Origin: Plantago ovata
Taxonomy: Eukaryota > Streptophyta > Magnoliopsida > Lamiales > Plantaginaceae
Reading direction: 5' to 3'
Assembly (NCBI GenBank): GCA_028274465.1
Contig: CM051456.1
Span: forward strand, 12,117,745 to 12,181,744
Length of the DNA stretch: 64,000 bases
Shown: positions 47,936 through 60,177 of the stretch, piece after piece
Numbering within the stretch: the stretch's first letter is position 1
Layout of the letters: each line of letters starts with the position of its first letter
Made by a program: the position numbers and the translations under genes
Notes under the pieces: model-generated
The model's database searches: none
What the model was told of the DNA's origin: nothing
Seen by the model: only the letters and a program-made list of their open reading frames with translations

Positions 47936-48231
47936 ACTCACATATTTGTCGATTCTGCTAGATACGTGTCAAATCCTACAACTCAGTACGTTGAGTTAGA
48001 ACAGTTGGCGGCATTAGGTCTTTACGAACAAATGTATACGATATTTTAGTGGAGGTTCTTCGTAATCAAGCTCCTTCAGATCATTTTCGATCAGTACAGT
48101 TCACGTGGCCGGTGGCTTGTAAGCAAGAGGAGCTAATGTCGCTTTCCCCTATGTATCGCGATGTTATTTTCTTATTCAGAAAATATCTTTGTAACTTTCT
48201 TGTGTGCTTTTGGACTGTATCAGAAGACTAG
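47936..48231 (+). pseudogene. Unrecognised coding-like fragment with a frame change
   Basis: Two abutting open stretches look protein-like rather than random. 47936-48049 encodes a segment containing YVELEQLAALGLYEQMY. 48049-48231 encodes VEVLRNQAPSDHF, RSVQFTWPVACKQEELMSLS and PMYRDVIFLFRKY. They are in different frames and the first ends at TAG 48047. No family is recognised. It may be an exon pair, a gene relic broken by an indel, or chance. Confidence 0.3.
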
Positions 48232-48234
48232 CTA

Positions 48235-49361
48235 GTTAGATTTACACTTTACAGGTTATACTATATTTAACTATAAGTTTTGTTTATTGTCATGATTTAC
48301 AGAGATGATATGCTAAGAGTCTGAATTTATATTACTGTTATGCTTTACAGAGAAGACTTGTAGGTTTTCCTCAGTTTCTGCTTTACAGGAAAGTTATAAC
48401 TGTCAAATATTCATATGCAATTATGCATGTGACTGTCAGCAAAAGGTTTAACTAAATTTGTCATCTTGAACCTGTTCCAGAATGAAGATGGTGATGATAT
48501 CAATTGAAGTGAAAATGATTGAAAGTATGAGCACTACTAGTACTGCACACAGCACACCATTCAACTACCGCTACATGTTACCGAAAAAGATGGATGTGGG
48601 ATCAAATGCAGGACCATTCTCTTTTGAAAAAGTTGATAGGGGGAAAGAAAACAATGTAGAATGAATACTGATCCAGGTACATAAGTAATGCAAGTTATAA
48701 ATAGTTTCTTGATGTGGATATCAAGTTTAAGAGGATGGGAAGTTCCCGGTTGATCTTGATTACATTTATCGGTACAAAACTGTTGAAAGCAACTTGGCCT
48801 AATAGACATTCCTCATGCTTGAATTTGCTTCTGACTAGTCACCAGTCTGTACTGGCTAACAACACTGTCATTTTCTGTTTGAAAATAATATAGGGGTATG
48901 GGTGCGCGCAAGAAATAAAGTTTGTAATGTAGTAATCGGCGTGGAGATGAACATGATACGTTTGCAGACAGAGACGTAATTTTTTTTTTTAACGCATTGT
49001 GATGTTCAAGGTTTATGCTATTGTAGCAGTAAATTCATAATGGTCTCTATGTTGTCACCATACAATCCCATGTACAAATCTTGAAAATTCTCAGTTAATT
49101 ACAGGATGGGTAAAAAAGGACTTGATTCATTGACATTGACAAGTTAAAAGTGTACAAGTTTCTATAACAAGTTAGCAGTGAATGTGTAAGGTTTATCCAC
49201 CTTCATACCAAATGCCCAACACCTAAAATTATAGGGGCATTTGGAGAGGGCTAGTAACTATGCTACATCTGCTTCTGTGTATCTTTTTTTTTTACATTTC
49301 ACAAAAAGAATAGAAAGAATGGTAAGATTTTGAAGATTTACTAAGAAGCTCCCTTGGTGTA
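48235..49361. other. Gene-free DNA downstream of the YUCCA gene
   Basis: No exon was recognised. A 60-codon frame at 48482-48664 has no resemblance to known proteins. The right end is probably YUCCA 3' UTR. Confidence 0.35.
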
Positions 49362-50792
49362 TCAGAATGTTGAAATACACCTCCTATGAGTAGGGACTTT
49401 TTGCTTCTTGTGATTCAAATCATCTTTCCAAACTTTAGCAATGTCTTGTGATATCTTAATGGCTTCAGCAGATGCACCAGCTAGCCCTTTCCTTGTAAAC
49501 CCGATTGCGTATAGCCCTGATTGGCCCTTCCAGCTATTCGGGAACGGAGTCTTTGGGAATCCATTCTTGCAGAAAAATTCACTCTCCTGCACATATATCA
49601 AGAAATCATGATCAGCACTCTTATTCTGCAAAATATTACTTAAACCAGACTTTTAAAAGTTCAAAAAATGAAACATGTTCTCACCTCTAGCCAGTAGGGG
49701 ACATTGCTACGATAACCGGTAGCCAAAACAACCGCGTCGATTTCCATCTTTTCGCCATTAACGAACTCAACCATACCATGCGAAAACTGTTTAATTCCAG
49801 GCACAACTTTAATATCTCCATTTCTAATTCTTTCAAGTGCACCAATGTCAAGAACAGGGGTCTTCCCCTGAGTATTCTTCAACTCCAACGGGCCGATATC
49901 AGGCCTTTTCAGCCCGTAATTCTCGATATTCCCTAGCACCATCCACGCGAAAAACAACATGAACTTGTCCACTAGCCAAAGTGGCAACCATCTCATCATG
50001 ATCATAGCCAACTCAAATGTTGATCTACCAAAAACTTCCCTTGGCAATACATGAACCTGCAAACATAAACATCGAACGTTAGCCCCAAAACTTCCTGATC
50101 AATTCATGTACGCACGCAAAAAACTAAAAACAGTTTCAAGTACTCACCGAGCTACGACAGACCATCTTCGGCTTAGCATCATAGTTACAAAGATCAAGCG
50201 AAACTTCCATCCCGGAATTGCCACAGCCTACAACAAGTACATTTTTACCGTGGTAACTCTCCCCACACTTATAATCACTAGCATGGATCACTTCTCCTCC
50301 AAAATTCTTTAAGCCTTCGATTTCCGGAACTACCCTTTCTGCATTTTCGCCTGTTGCCACGACTATCCACTGGCAAATATACTCAACCTCATTGCCACTA
50401 TCACAAACAGTCCTCACCCTCCACAAACCGCATGATTTATCGTACTTAGCCGACTGAACACACTCGTTAAACTGCGGCTCAACGCCAAAATGTCTAGCAT
50501 ACGATTCGAGGTAGTCGATGAACTGCCTCTTGGTAGGATACTCAGGGTAATGATCAGGGAAAGGGAAGTTAGGCAGCTGGCAGAACTGCTTAGGCAAGTG
50601 AAGCTTAAGGCGGTCGTAAGTACGCTTCTGCCACAACGAAGCAATGCAGTCGGAACGCTCAACGAGGACAAACGGAACGCCTTGCTCCTTAAGGCCTGCT
50701 GCCACTGCCAGGCCCGACGGGCCTGCCCCGACGATGACAGGCCCGTTAACCCAAACGCATCGTTTCGACAATGTACAGGAGAAATTAAACAT
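49362..50792 (-). CDS. YUC: YUCCA flavin monooxygenase (auxin biosynthesis)
   Basis: Converts indole-3-pyruvate to indole-3-acetic acid with FAD and NADPH, the rate-limiting step of the main auxin pathway. Minus-strand exons 50792-50148, 50056-49685 and 49586-49362, phase 0 and GT-AG, give 413 residues. The FAD motif GAGPSG is at 22-27, the NADPH motif GCGNSG at 189-194, and [10 protein letters not shown] at 326-335. Other blocks are [28 protein letters not shown] and VVATGENAE. The start [12 protein letters not shown], the stretch [13 protein letters not shown] and the tail HRRCIS match the YUC3/5/7/8/9 clade as remembered. Which member it is cannot be settled here. Length is typical and no key residue is missing. 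The gene stands alone. Confidence 0.93.
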
Positions 50793-50885
50793 TTTTGCTT
50801 ATGGGATTTTGTTGCTTGAGAGAGTCTGTTAGTTAGTGTTTGGAAGGATTGGATTTGAATGAGGAAGAAGATGAAGTGAAGGGAG

Positions 50886-50892
50886 CTTATAT
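50886..50892 (-). promoter_or_regulatory. TATA box of the YUCCA gene
   Basis: Minus strand CTATATAAGCTCC, about 95 bases upstream of the ATG at 50792. Confidence 0.6.
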
Positions 50893-50949
50893 AGGAGGGA
50901 AGCCCATGTCTTGCATGTGAAAGTTAATGACTTTTGAAGTGGGACCCTT

Positions 50950-51670
50950 TTGCAAATCATAGGCTCAAATTTTTTTTTTTTTTTATAATTTTATAAAATA
51001 TAGTAGTTCTAATTTTTAGTAGGTATGCTCTTAAGTCTTAATTAGGTTAGGAGTGGAGTTGAATTATTATAGAATTTAAAAAGGTTTGTATTGGAATAAT
51101 AGTGGTTTTGTTGTTTAAGAGTTGAAAGAGTGAGGAAGTGACATTAAAGGAGATGCTCATACTTAGGCGGCACGCTGATTTATTTTTTTTCTCTTAAAGC
51201 TTTGGTTTTGATTTGAATGATAACATTCTTTTTGTTAGAACTATAAGAAAAGTATTATCTAAAATACAAGTTGATTTGAGAATGATACAAGATAAATCAT
51301 TGATCAATAGTCATTACACGTTAATTACAAGTTTATGTGAAAATATGAATGCGCTTCATCCTAATTATTTTGATGTTAATTACACATTTGATACGCGGCA
51401 TGGTTCATTGGTTTGGTACGTTGGTACAAATGAAACTGGGTACTAATGGTTGGTTTTCGCATGTACGTGAATTTTGGTAGATTCTACGATGGTGCATCCA
51501 AGTTCAATGTACTTTAGTGTTAGAAGAAGTTTAACTTCACCTTAATAAAGAATTAGTGAAGTTATAATGCCTGGCCAGTAATGGACTCGGGTGATTACTC
51601 TTGGCTGTTTTCCATTGTCCTTGCTCGTGTGCGAGTTGGAAACTTTTTCAATAAGTTATACCCATTTTAG
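50950..51670. other. Gene-free DNA upstream of YUCCA
   Basis: AT-rich, with a T18-type homopolymer near 50971-50984. The 77-codon frame at 51213-51446 is not recognised as protein. Confidence 0.35.
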
Positions 51671-51678
51671 ATTGTTTT

Positions 51679-52005
51679 CGAACAAGCACGCTTAACTTTG
51701 ATAGTCTTTTCGGCACACTTTGTCATCACTTATGCAGGCATCGAGAACTTTCTGATAGATCACCATCCTAGGATTATGACGGAGTAAGCATGATTAACTT
51801 TGGTATTCTTTTTTGCGCACTTTCTCACTCGTGCACGCATCGAGAATTTTCCGTTGGGTTACCTATCCTAGGGTTACGTCGAAGTAAGCACGATTAACTT
51901 TGGTATTATTTTCGACGCACTTTACCTCACTCGTGCACGCATCGAGAACTTTTCGGTAGGTCACCCATCCTAGGATTACGCCGGAGCAGTCACGCTCAAC
52001 TTTGG
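51679..52005 (-). repeat. Tandem ~101-bp units resembling 5S rRNA
   Basis: Three full units start at 51679, 51781 and 51881, with a partial fourth at 51983. Read on the minus strand each contains AAAGTTAA(G)CGTGCTT, then CTAGGATGGGTGACCTACC, then AAAGTTCTCGATGC. The first two resemble the internal-promoter half of plant 5S rRNA (AGTTAAGCGTGCTTGG and CTAGGATGGGTGACC). The first half of 5S is absent, so these are not functional 5S genes. Confidence 0.75.
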
Positions 52006-52009
52006 AGTT

Positions 52010-52100
52010 ATTATTAATGACTTCCCGAAAATAAATGTACACCTTGTTGGTATGAGTAGTGTTTTCAATCCATTTAAAAAAAATCTAAAATTTTGGGGCG
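52010..52100 (-). repeat. Flank shared with the repeat at 25435-25490
   Basis: In reverse orientation, GGATTGAAAACACTACTCAT and ACCAACAAGGTGTACATTTA match the block at 25437-25488. The 5S-like array and the repeat at 25 kb therefore belong to one dispersed family. Confidence 0.65.
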
Positions 52101-52104
52101 TTGT

Positions 52105-53575
52105 GGAACATGTAATAACTACATGAACAAGTAGAGTTCTACGGTATATTTTAAAATTTTAAAAGTACTTTTTTAATGTTAAGGACATAACCACTGCTTT
52201 ATTATTATTGGTTTACTCCTAATATAAAATATAAAAGATATATAGAATCAAAGAAAAGAACCACCTTTTAAACTCTTTTAAACTTGAAGAGAATCACATT
52301 TAATTAACACAATAAAAGTTTAGAAGGTGTACATGTATACTATATTAAAAAAAAAAAAAGCCTCGGATGGAATAATAACCTTTGCCAATCTAGAATGTTC
52401 TTATCTTTGATAACCAAAGTTAAACTTACATCCCTTCAAAGTATGGTAATGGGAGATGTTTGCAAAAGTTTAAGTTGCAATTGCACCTTGCAAGTTGCAA
52501 CTTACACATACAAATTAATTTCAATTCAAGCTGGATTTTGATTGTACGTAACAAAAATTAAGTTGAAGATGAAAAACTGGACCTTCTGAATCAAATTTTC
52601 AGTTGTTTCTTTTGAAAAACTTAATTTGCGAGCACTGTTCTCATAACTTCTAAGTTGAGGTGTAATTCAATTGGACATGTTAAAATTAAACTGTCATGAG
52701 TTCAGAAATTATGCGTTCAATTATCGCCCAATATAATTAAACTCAGTTAAATAAGTTGAAATATGAAGAGTAGCTAGCTAGGAGAGTGATGTCATGTTTG
52801 AGTGATATTGATGGTCCTACAGATGAGAAGTGTCCAACAAATAGGAAAGAGTTTGGAAAAATCTGATATGTGCAGAACAGAACTGAATAGTGACCTGGCA
52901 GTAGCAGATGCTGACTGGGACAATTAATTTGGTGGCCACGTGGAGTGGAGGCCTCAAGAGAATGGGCTAAAACCTGATCCACCATACCTATTATTATTAA
53001 TTTTTGGACCCCAGAAAATACATTAATTTGTGTGTGAGTGAGACTAAGGCTTCTAAAGCTGCTCATTCTCACTGGCTCCATCACTCTGCCAACTCTCTTC
53101 TGAGTTCTGCCCCAAACAATTTACTTCATAAAATTTAGTCCACTTCTGTGTTAGTTTCAATTCAACTTTGTGAAATTATTAAGTGAAATATAAGTGTGAA
53201 AAATAGGAGATATAGAGTTAATTTATTAGTGTGTGTTTTATGATCATACCATCATCGCAAAATCGTCAAGTAATAATTCGTCATAAAGCGTATGAACTTC
53301 TACTCCAACATTAATTGGCTCAGAAAGTAAGGGAAAGTCGTCAAGAACGACAGAAGAACTGAAATTATTCATGGTTGAAAAAGAAAGAGAGAGAAAATCA
53401 GGGAAAAGATTTCGGTGAACATTTCTGTGTATTAATTATAAAAGCGTAAATAAAACAAGGACTCTACTGAAGCTTATATAGTAGATCAAACCTGACACGA
53501 ATAGAACTCTAAAGACATGATGTTATGCAATGCCTAAATAAAATGGATTAGGGTTTTAGTTACATGGAGATAAAA
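52105..53575. other. Gene-free intergenic DNA
   Basis: AT-rich sequence with a moderately GC-rich patch near 52880-53100, which includes CCACGTGG near 52936. No exon was recognised. Confidence 0.4.
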
Positions 53576-53582
53576 GATCTCA

Positions 53583-54565
53583 CACTACAAAAAATCTGAC
53601 TTTTAGCCACGGATCTAACCGTGGCTAAAAAGACCGATCTGTGTCTAAAAAGGCTTAGCCATCCGTTGCTAATAAGGACGTGGTCATATTTGGCATAGCA
53701 AATATTTAGCCACAGATACTATTCGTGGATAAATTAGCCACGGTTTGGTCTTCTTTGTGACGGATAGATCCTTGACAGGGCTGGATCCGGACTTTGGACT
53801 TAGCCACGAATAAATAAATATCAGTTTCTAAAGTCACCAACGGATAAAATCTATCCGTTAGGATAGCTGTAGTATAATAAATAGAAAAAGAAAAAACGTT
53901 GTAACATATACTCCCTCCGTCCCACTGTAAATTACCCAGTTTGACTTTTTTCGGTCAACAGTTTTCGACTTTGACTCTCGATTACTCTTAAATTATAATG
54001 ATAAAGCATTTGACGAAATCATATTATGAAAATATAGAACCAAAATTTTCATAATATAATTTTATTAAATATTATATCATTATAGTTTAAGAGTAATCGG
54101 GAGTCAAAGTTGAAAACAGTTGACTTAAAAAAGTCAAACTGGATAATTTCAAACGGGAGAGAGGGAGTAGATTTTATCCGTTGGTGGATTTAGAAACGGA
54201 TATTTATTTATCCGTGACTATTTCAATTTTTTTTTTTAAATTTGTATATACTAGTAACGGATAGAGTCTATCCGTTACTAGGATTAATTTTTCTTTTTCT
54301 TTATTTCCTTTTTAATTTCTTTTTTTATTCTTCTTTTCAAAAGGTCAAATGGTTTAGAGACGGATAAATTATCCGTCGCTAAACTAGCCACGGTTCAATT
54401 CTATATGTGGCTAAATCCCACGAACTTGGACCTGGACAGGCACGAACTGACCGTCCAGACTCAGTTAGGGCCTATCCATGGCTAAAACGCCGATTCATGG
54501 CTAGCTTAGCCACGGATAGTATCCATCGCTAAAAGTGGTGGCTATTTCAGGGAATTATTATAGTG
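53583..54565. mobile_element. Non-autonomous CACTA (CMC/EnSpm) element
   Basis: 983 bp starting CACTACAAAAAATCTGAC and ending in TATTATAGTG, flanked by a perfect 3-bp TCA duplication (53580-53582 and 54566-54568). Subterminal regions are dense in TAGCCACGGAT/ATCCGTGGCTA motifs in both orientations, as in transposase-binding arrays of CACTA elements. No transposase gene. A Stowaway MITE is nested at 53911-54167. Confidence 0.92.
53911..54167. mobile_element. Stowaway-like MITE nested in the CACTA element
   Basis: TA-flanked CTCCCTCCGTCCCACTG...GGGAGAGAGGGAG with long arms (CAGTTTGACTTTTTT / AAAAAAGTCAAACTG). The CACTA sequence continues on both sides, so this insertion is the younger event. 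Confidence 0.9.
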
Positions 54566-54569
54566 TCAT

Positions 54570-56425
54570 ACTACTTCAACCTTAGCTTATCCATGTGGCA
54601 AGTAATTAATAACTGAATAGCCTAACTACTAAATACTTCCCCATAAGGCGATACAGGATTTCACATGGACCACGAACTAGCCACGGCGAGCACGTGTTGG
54701 AATTTTCAGTTTCCCTACATTATTCATACAAATCGTTATCAATTAACTCCTTCGATTTGTTGCGAAGTGACTCGGTGAGAGTCTTGTTTGGGTTTTATTT
54801 ATTCTATTTCTAGATTTTATTTTTGTTGGTGTTTGTCATGATTTATGAGTCGACTGCATTATATATATTCCCTCATGTAGAGTCATTGTTTTATTTAACA
54901 TGAGGGAATCCCTCTTTTTCTTTTTCTCCTTTCTATTTATGATATTACTAATTATAAAGAATTACTTTTACATATACGTTATTCCCCTTTCTTGCCCCAG
55001 TGTTTTAGTGCAAGCTCATATATATTCTGCATTACCAAATTAGATGAGTGATCGAGTACCAATATTTTAGTAAATTATTGAATTGAAAATGTGTGAGTAT
55101 TAAAAATTGTGCAATAAAGCCATGGGTTAACCATTTCAGCATTGAAAAGACATATTCCAGCTCGACTTCATGATATTCTTATACAATTTAAAACTAAAAG
55201 AAAACGAAGCACCAAAATAGAACAATTAATGAAATAAACTAGAGGTAGTGGTCACATGCCTAAGCATGAACAATAATATGAATATCAACTTAATTTGCAC
55301 TATCTATATATTCATAGACCATGCAGTCTTACCATTACTATGTTATTGTTACATGAGAGGGGAGAAGCGTTATGTGTGAACCATTGAAGAAAGGATGTTT
55401 CATCTGACATGAACTGTACGCGACCACAAATTCTTGCTTTACATTCGGATATGACCATCCATTGAAGTCATCAATGGACTGATCATACCGCTCTTCTTGA
55501 ACTTCAGAATTGCATACTCCTAATTAATCCCATGGCGGATCCAATATCACTTGTGGTACAGTTATGGGTTGGATAGTCAATTTGGTGTTTCATCCAAATG
55601 CTTACAAAAATGTATATGAAAAAGTTATATTGCGCGTAATTTATACATTTTCACACTAGATAGTACTCTTGAAAATAAAATATTACTACTAACTATTAAA
55701 GAGGATTTTAGTTTGCCATCATCGATCAATTCGTCATCATTATAGCTGTACTTAGCTCTAGGTAATGTTCCAGCACTTACACATTATACTAAAGTTGATG
55801 AGCATAAAAGTAAGCTTAGGGTTTAGCCTAGCCTTGCTCGTTTTGTTAAAGTTGAAAGAGCTAAATGGAGGCAAGGTACATAAGAAGCTTTGAGAAAAAT
55901 AAAAAAAAGGATTGAATTGAAGTGGATAGTGCACCTCCACCTAGTTGGATACTCATATAATACTGTATTTTTTTCCAAGTGTTAAATTCATTGGAGTCGG
56001 GAAAGTTGGGCATGTGATGTGAATGAAACCTGGGGTTTCACTTTCTTGAAGTCTTACCTTTTGATGATAACGGCGTAAAAGATTTCATTTTATAGTACTA
56101 GTATACTATAGTAGCTACATTCCTTTTTTTTTTTTTTTTTTCCATTTACTTTTGAGTTTTCCATAATAAAAAAGCTTTGGAATGAGTACACAATCATTCT
56201 TCCAACTTGGCTCTCGCCATGCTCTATCCATTATTTAAACAAGCTTTCGAATGGAGTACAAATTTCAAGCATTATTTGGATGTGAAGTATCTAGTTCTAT
56301 GATGTGAAATATCTAGTGTAGTTTATATATATGTACTATGGAAGAAAGTGGAAATGTATACTCTCAAGATTTCATCACTACGCGGAGTTGTAATACGCCA
56401 CTGAAAGTATGTCAGTGAAATACGG
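54570..56425. other. Gene-free intergenic DNA
   Basis: No exon was recognised. There is a T-run near 56125-56142 and nothing else notable. Confidence 0.4.
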
Positions 56426-57053
56426 GTTCATACTTCATTTTTTTTTTTTTTTTGGAAAAAGCAAATATATTATATATAAATAGTAGAAGATTACAAAATA
56501 CAAACAAGCGCATAAGAGGTGCACAACGAGAAATAAACCGCAACTAGACTCAAAACACACTAGATGAAGCATAAAAGCATGTTCGAACCCCACATCCGTT
56601 AAAACCATACCACAATCTTAACCACCCCCCTTGTCTAGTATGTCTACCTCACTAGCGAGGAGCCAAGAGTTAGAGGGTGACGAATTGAATCAACAACTCT
56701 AGTTAAGACTAACAGAGTGGGATATCTTTCGTCGCAAGTTTAGGGAACTTAGCAAGAAAACGAAAGATGATAAACTCTGTTAGGGTACCGATCAATCACG
56801 AATGGGCGAAGACACATGATATACCTCAACTAGTATAAAAAGAGGCTAGAAGAGGACAACAACAATAATCAAAGCAAAACACAACCAAAAGCCGCAGCAA
56901 CATCAGCCGCACCGAACAACACAAAAGCGGCTTCCACATACAGGGACCTGGGCAGCTAACAACAGAAAACAGAACACAAAAATCTGCTGCAGAGCAAACT
57001 CGCGACAACAGCAGAAGCATCCAAACCCAAAAAAAGCATGGCTGATCAGGAAA

Positions 57054-57431
57054 TTAAGTCCAGCAAAACCAAGGAGCGATAAACCAATCACACAGCCTAT
57101 ATCCTTTCTTAATCCTCCCGTTATACTTCAACCAATTCCACACATTTACTTGAATGCGTTCCACCACTTCCGCAACCGAACGAACCTCATTTTTGAAAAG
57201 AATATCATTTCTCATTTTCCAAATTCCCCATAGAGTACCTTGAGTGATGACTGAAATTATCCACCCACGCAAATCGTTACGAGACACCCAACACCCTTCC
57301 AACACTCCCTCTACCGAAGTCACTTGGCCGAGCAAACCGTCTAACCAGGTCGCTAACCTGGACCAAACAGCAGCAGCAACAGTGCAATTCCAAAACAAGT
57401 GTATTGATGATTCCTCTTCGCTAGAACACAA
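57054..57431 (-). pseudogene. LINE ORF2 C-terminal zf-RVT domain
   Basis: In frame with the RT segment but separated by premature stops. SSEEESSIHLFWNC is the zinc-binding-like zf-RVT core, followed by VWSRLATWL and GTLWGIWKMRNDILF. The natural ORF2 stop follows CDWFIAPWFCWT. Confidence 0.8.
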
Positions 57432-57503
57432 TTTACAAAGAATTCAAGTTTCCGCATGGATAATATTCCTTCTTCGCAAATTGTCCAAAGTTGGTAAACG
57501 GTT

Positions 57504-59493
57504 TCAAGCAAGCTTCCACACAAAACCATTTATTTTTAAAGGAACGCACTTCACCCAGATTTTATTTTTCCAATCCAAACTACTAATGGGCAACACCTCC
57601 GCATGCCCAGCAATAAACAGCTCCAATTGAGTGTTATAAGAGCCCTTGACAGAATAGATTCCAGCACTATTACCACACCAACTCCAAGAATCATCCAAAG
57701 AGTCAACCAACCGATCGGAACTCAGAATAAGACCTGTACAATCAGCAACAAAAGACAACTCCGAAAAAGAAAGCTCACGATACCAATTCCAAGAGACTCC
57801 ATTCACAACACGATCGGACACGACACAATCTTTAAAACTTTCCAAAGCAAATAATCTAGGAAATAAATCTTTAAGTAAAACCCCTTTACCTAACCAAGGA
57901 TCCAACCAAAATCTAGTACTACCACCCGAACCGACACTCTTACACAAATTGTTAAAAAACCAAGGGGAAGAGGCAACCTTTACAACAATGTTCTTCCACC
58001 AAGGAGACCACCAAGACCTAGCCAACTTACCCTCTCTAACTCTCAAAATATTATCCCAAATATTACCATACTTAGAAAACAAAACTTTAGCCCAAAGGGA
58101 ATTTGAATTAACAAGCAAACCCCACACCCATTTTCCAAGTAAAGCCAAATTAAACAAACGAAGATTTTTCACCCCCAAACCTCCCAACTCTTTGGACACA
58201 CACACACTATCCCATTTCACCCAAGCCACTTTTTTAGTCCCCCCCAAAGTGCCACCCCAAAGAAAATTCCTTTGGAGAGAAATTAGGTCATGAATAATAG
58301 AAGATGGTGCCAAAAAGAAAGAGATGTAGTATAAAGGTAAGGATCCAAGAACCGAATTCAAAAGGACCAATCTTCCTCCAAACGAAAGAGTTTTATGCGA
58401 CCATTTTCCCAATCTACTTTCCAACTTCTCCACCACCACTTTCCACATCTTCGTTCCATTCTCCTTCTCCCCAATAGGCAAACCCAAGTACATGAAAGGA
58501 AGATTCTCAACTTTACACCCAAGGAAGGAGGCCCAATTAGTCAAAGTAGTAACTTCAACTCCACAACCAATGAGACTACTTTTTCTAAAATTAATTTTAA
58601 GGCCGGAGACACCCTCAAAACATCTCAAAATACTCTTAAGAGTCAAGATATTCTCAAACAACGCCTCCCCAAAGAAGATAGTGTCATCCGCAAATTGTAA
58701 ATGCGACACCTCCACCTTGTTAGCACCCACTTTATACGGCACAAAGGAACCCATAGAGCACGCCTTTTTCATCATCAAACTAAGGCCTTCTGCCACAATA
58801 AGAAAAAGGAAAGGGGATAAAGGATCACCTTGTCTAAGTCCTCTCTTGAGATTGAATTCCTTAGACGGACTCCCATTAATTAAGATAGAAGAGGAAGCCG
58901 TAGAAACACAAGACAAGGCCTCTAATCCACCTCACTCCAAATCCCATCAAGCGCATCATTTTCTCAAGAAAAACCCAACTCACCGTGTCATAGGCTTTAG
59001 CAAAGTCAATTTTAAAAGCAAACATACTCTTCTTCTTCTTTTTAGCCTCATTCATAATCTCATTGGCCACAACAATGCTATCAAGAATATTTCTACCACC
59101 CACAAAAGCCGATTGATTCAAAGAGGTAAGCTTTTCCATCTTCGAACTTAGCCGATTTGCCAAAAGCTTTGCTATAATCTTATAACCACTTCCAATAAGC
59201 GAGATGGGTCGAAAATCCTCAATGGCAACCGGATTAGACTTCTTTGGCACAAGAGTAATAAAGAAGCTATTCAACCCCTTAACTAACTTGGCATTCGAAT
59301 GAAACTCCTTCACAAAGCGGATCACATCACCCTTAACCACATCCCAAAAGAATCGATAGAAGTGAAAAGAAAACCCATCCGGGCCCGGGCTTTTGTCCAC
59401 TCCACAATCCCAAATCGCCTCTTTTATCTCATCCTCATCAAAATCTCTCTCCAAGTCAACACGGTCTTCCTCGGCTAAAGAAGGACACACCAA
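57504..59493 (-). pseudogene. LINE ORF2 reverse transcriptase domain
   Basis: Two frames join here, 59493-58876 and 58916-57504, with a one-base shift near 58895. RT blocks in order are KSPGPDGFSFHFYRFFW, FRPISLIGSGYKIIAKLLAN, FVGGRNILDS, FKIDFAKAYDTVSW, LRQGDPLSPFLF, the catalytic FADD (LQFADDTIFF) and YLGLPIG. The frame ends at TGA in WKLA*, where tryptophan is usual. Clearly non-LTR type, with no RNase H or integrase. Confidence 0.93.
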
Positions 59494-60032
59494 CCCACAA
59501 AGACTAAGGTTACCACCATGGCGAGTACTAAATGATTCTCAAAGTGAAGTCGAGCCCCTTCTTTAACTTTTTCAACATCATCAAGCCACACCCCATTAAC
59601 TCTCAAACCTTCGATCTTCTTTAATCTACCCTTATACTCCACACATCTATGAAAAATTTTTGAGTTTGCATCACCTTCTTTTGCCCATTTTTCCTTGGAT
59701 TGATGAAATTTGATATTCTTTTGAAGCTCCAAAGCACCACCCAATTTTTCCGTCACATCAGCAAACTCCAACTTAAAAGAGTCCGAAGGCTGCAAACTGT
59801 CCGCACCCGCGGATCCCACACGGTCAACGCCAACATGCTCACACTCCTCCATTAATTTGTCAAGCTGCTCCAATCTGTTAGTATACAACTTAATCTTACC
59901 ATCCAATCCTCCTACATCCTCCTTTAACCATTTTCTAATATTCTCTCTTACCAACTTCAACTTTTCTTGAAGAACAAAACCACCCCACCCCGAGATAGAA
60001 GCATTCCGCCAAGTACTTTTCACCAGATCCAC
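59475..60032 (-). pseudogene. LINE ORF2 linker between endonuclease and RT
   Basis: A charged region (KSTWRNAS, KEKWAKEGDANSKIFH) typical of the plant LINE linker. It is out of frame with the endonuclease because of an extra A near 60048, and a second frame change near 59525 separates it from the RT start. Confidence 0.75.
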
Positions 60033-60177
60033 AAACTTCTCATCCTTTTTGCCATCCAGTCACGTACTTAAAAGGTCTTGGACCCCACTCAATATTATCA
60101 TTCTTAATGAGGATAGCGGCATGGTCCGAGACCTTTCTCCTTAAGCCAAATTGCGATATATTAGTCCACTTAGCAAG

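Noticed and set aside
51679..52005. Functional 5S rRNA genes
   Set aside because: Only the 3'-half-like segments are present, the unit is about 101 bp, and the 5' half of 5S rRNA is missing in every unit.
58492..59151. 219-codon frame antisense to the LINE
   Set aside because: It is the complement of the reverse transcriptase region, and its lysine/threonine-rich translation is a shadow.
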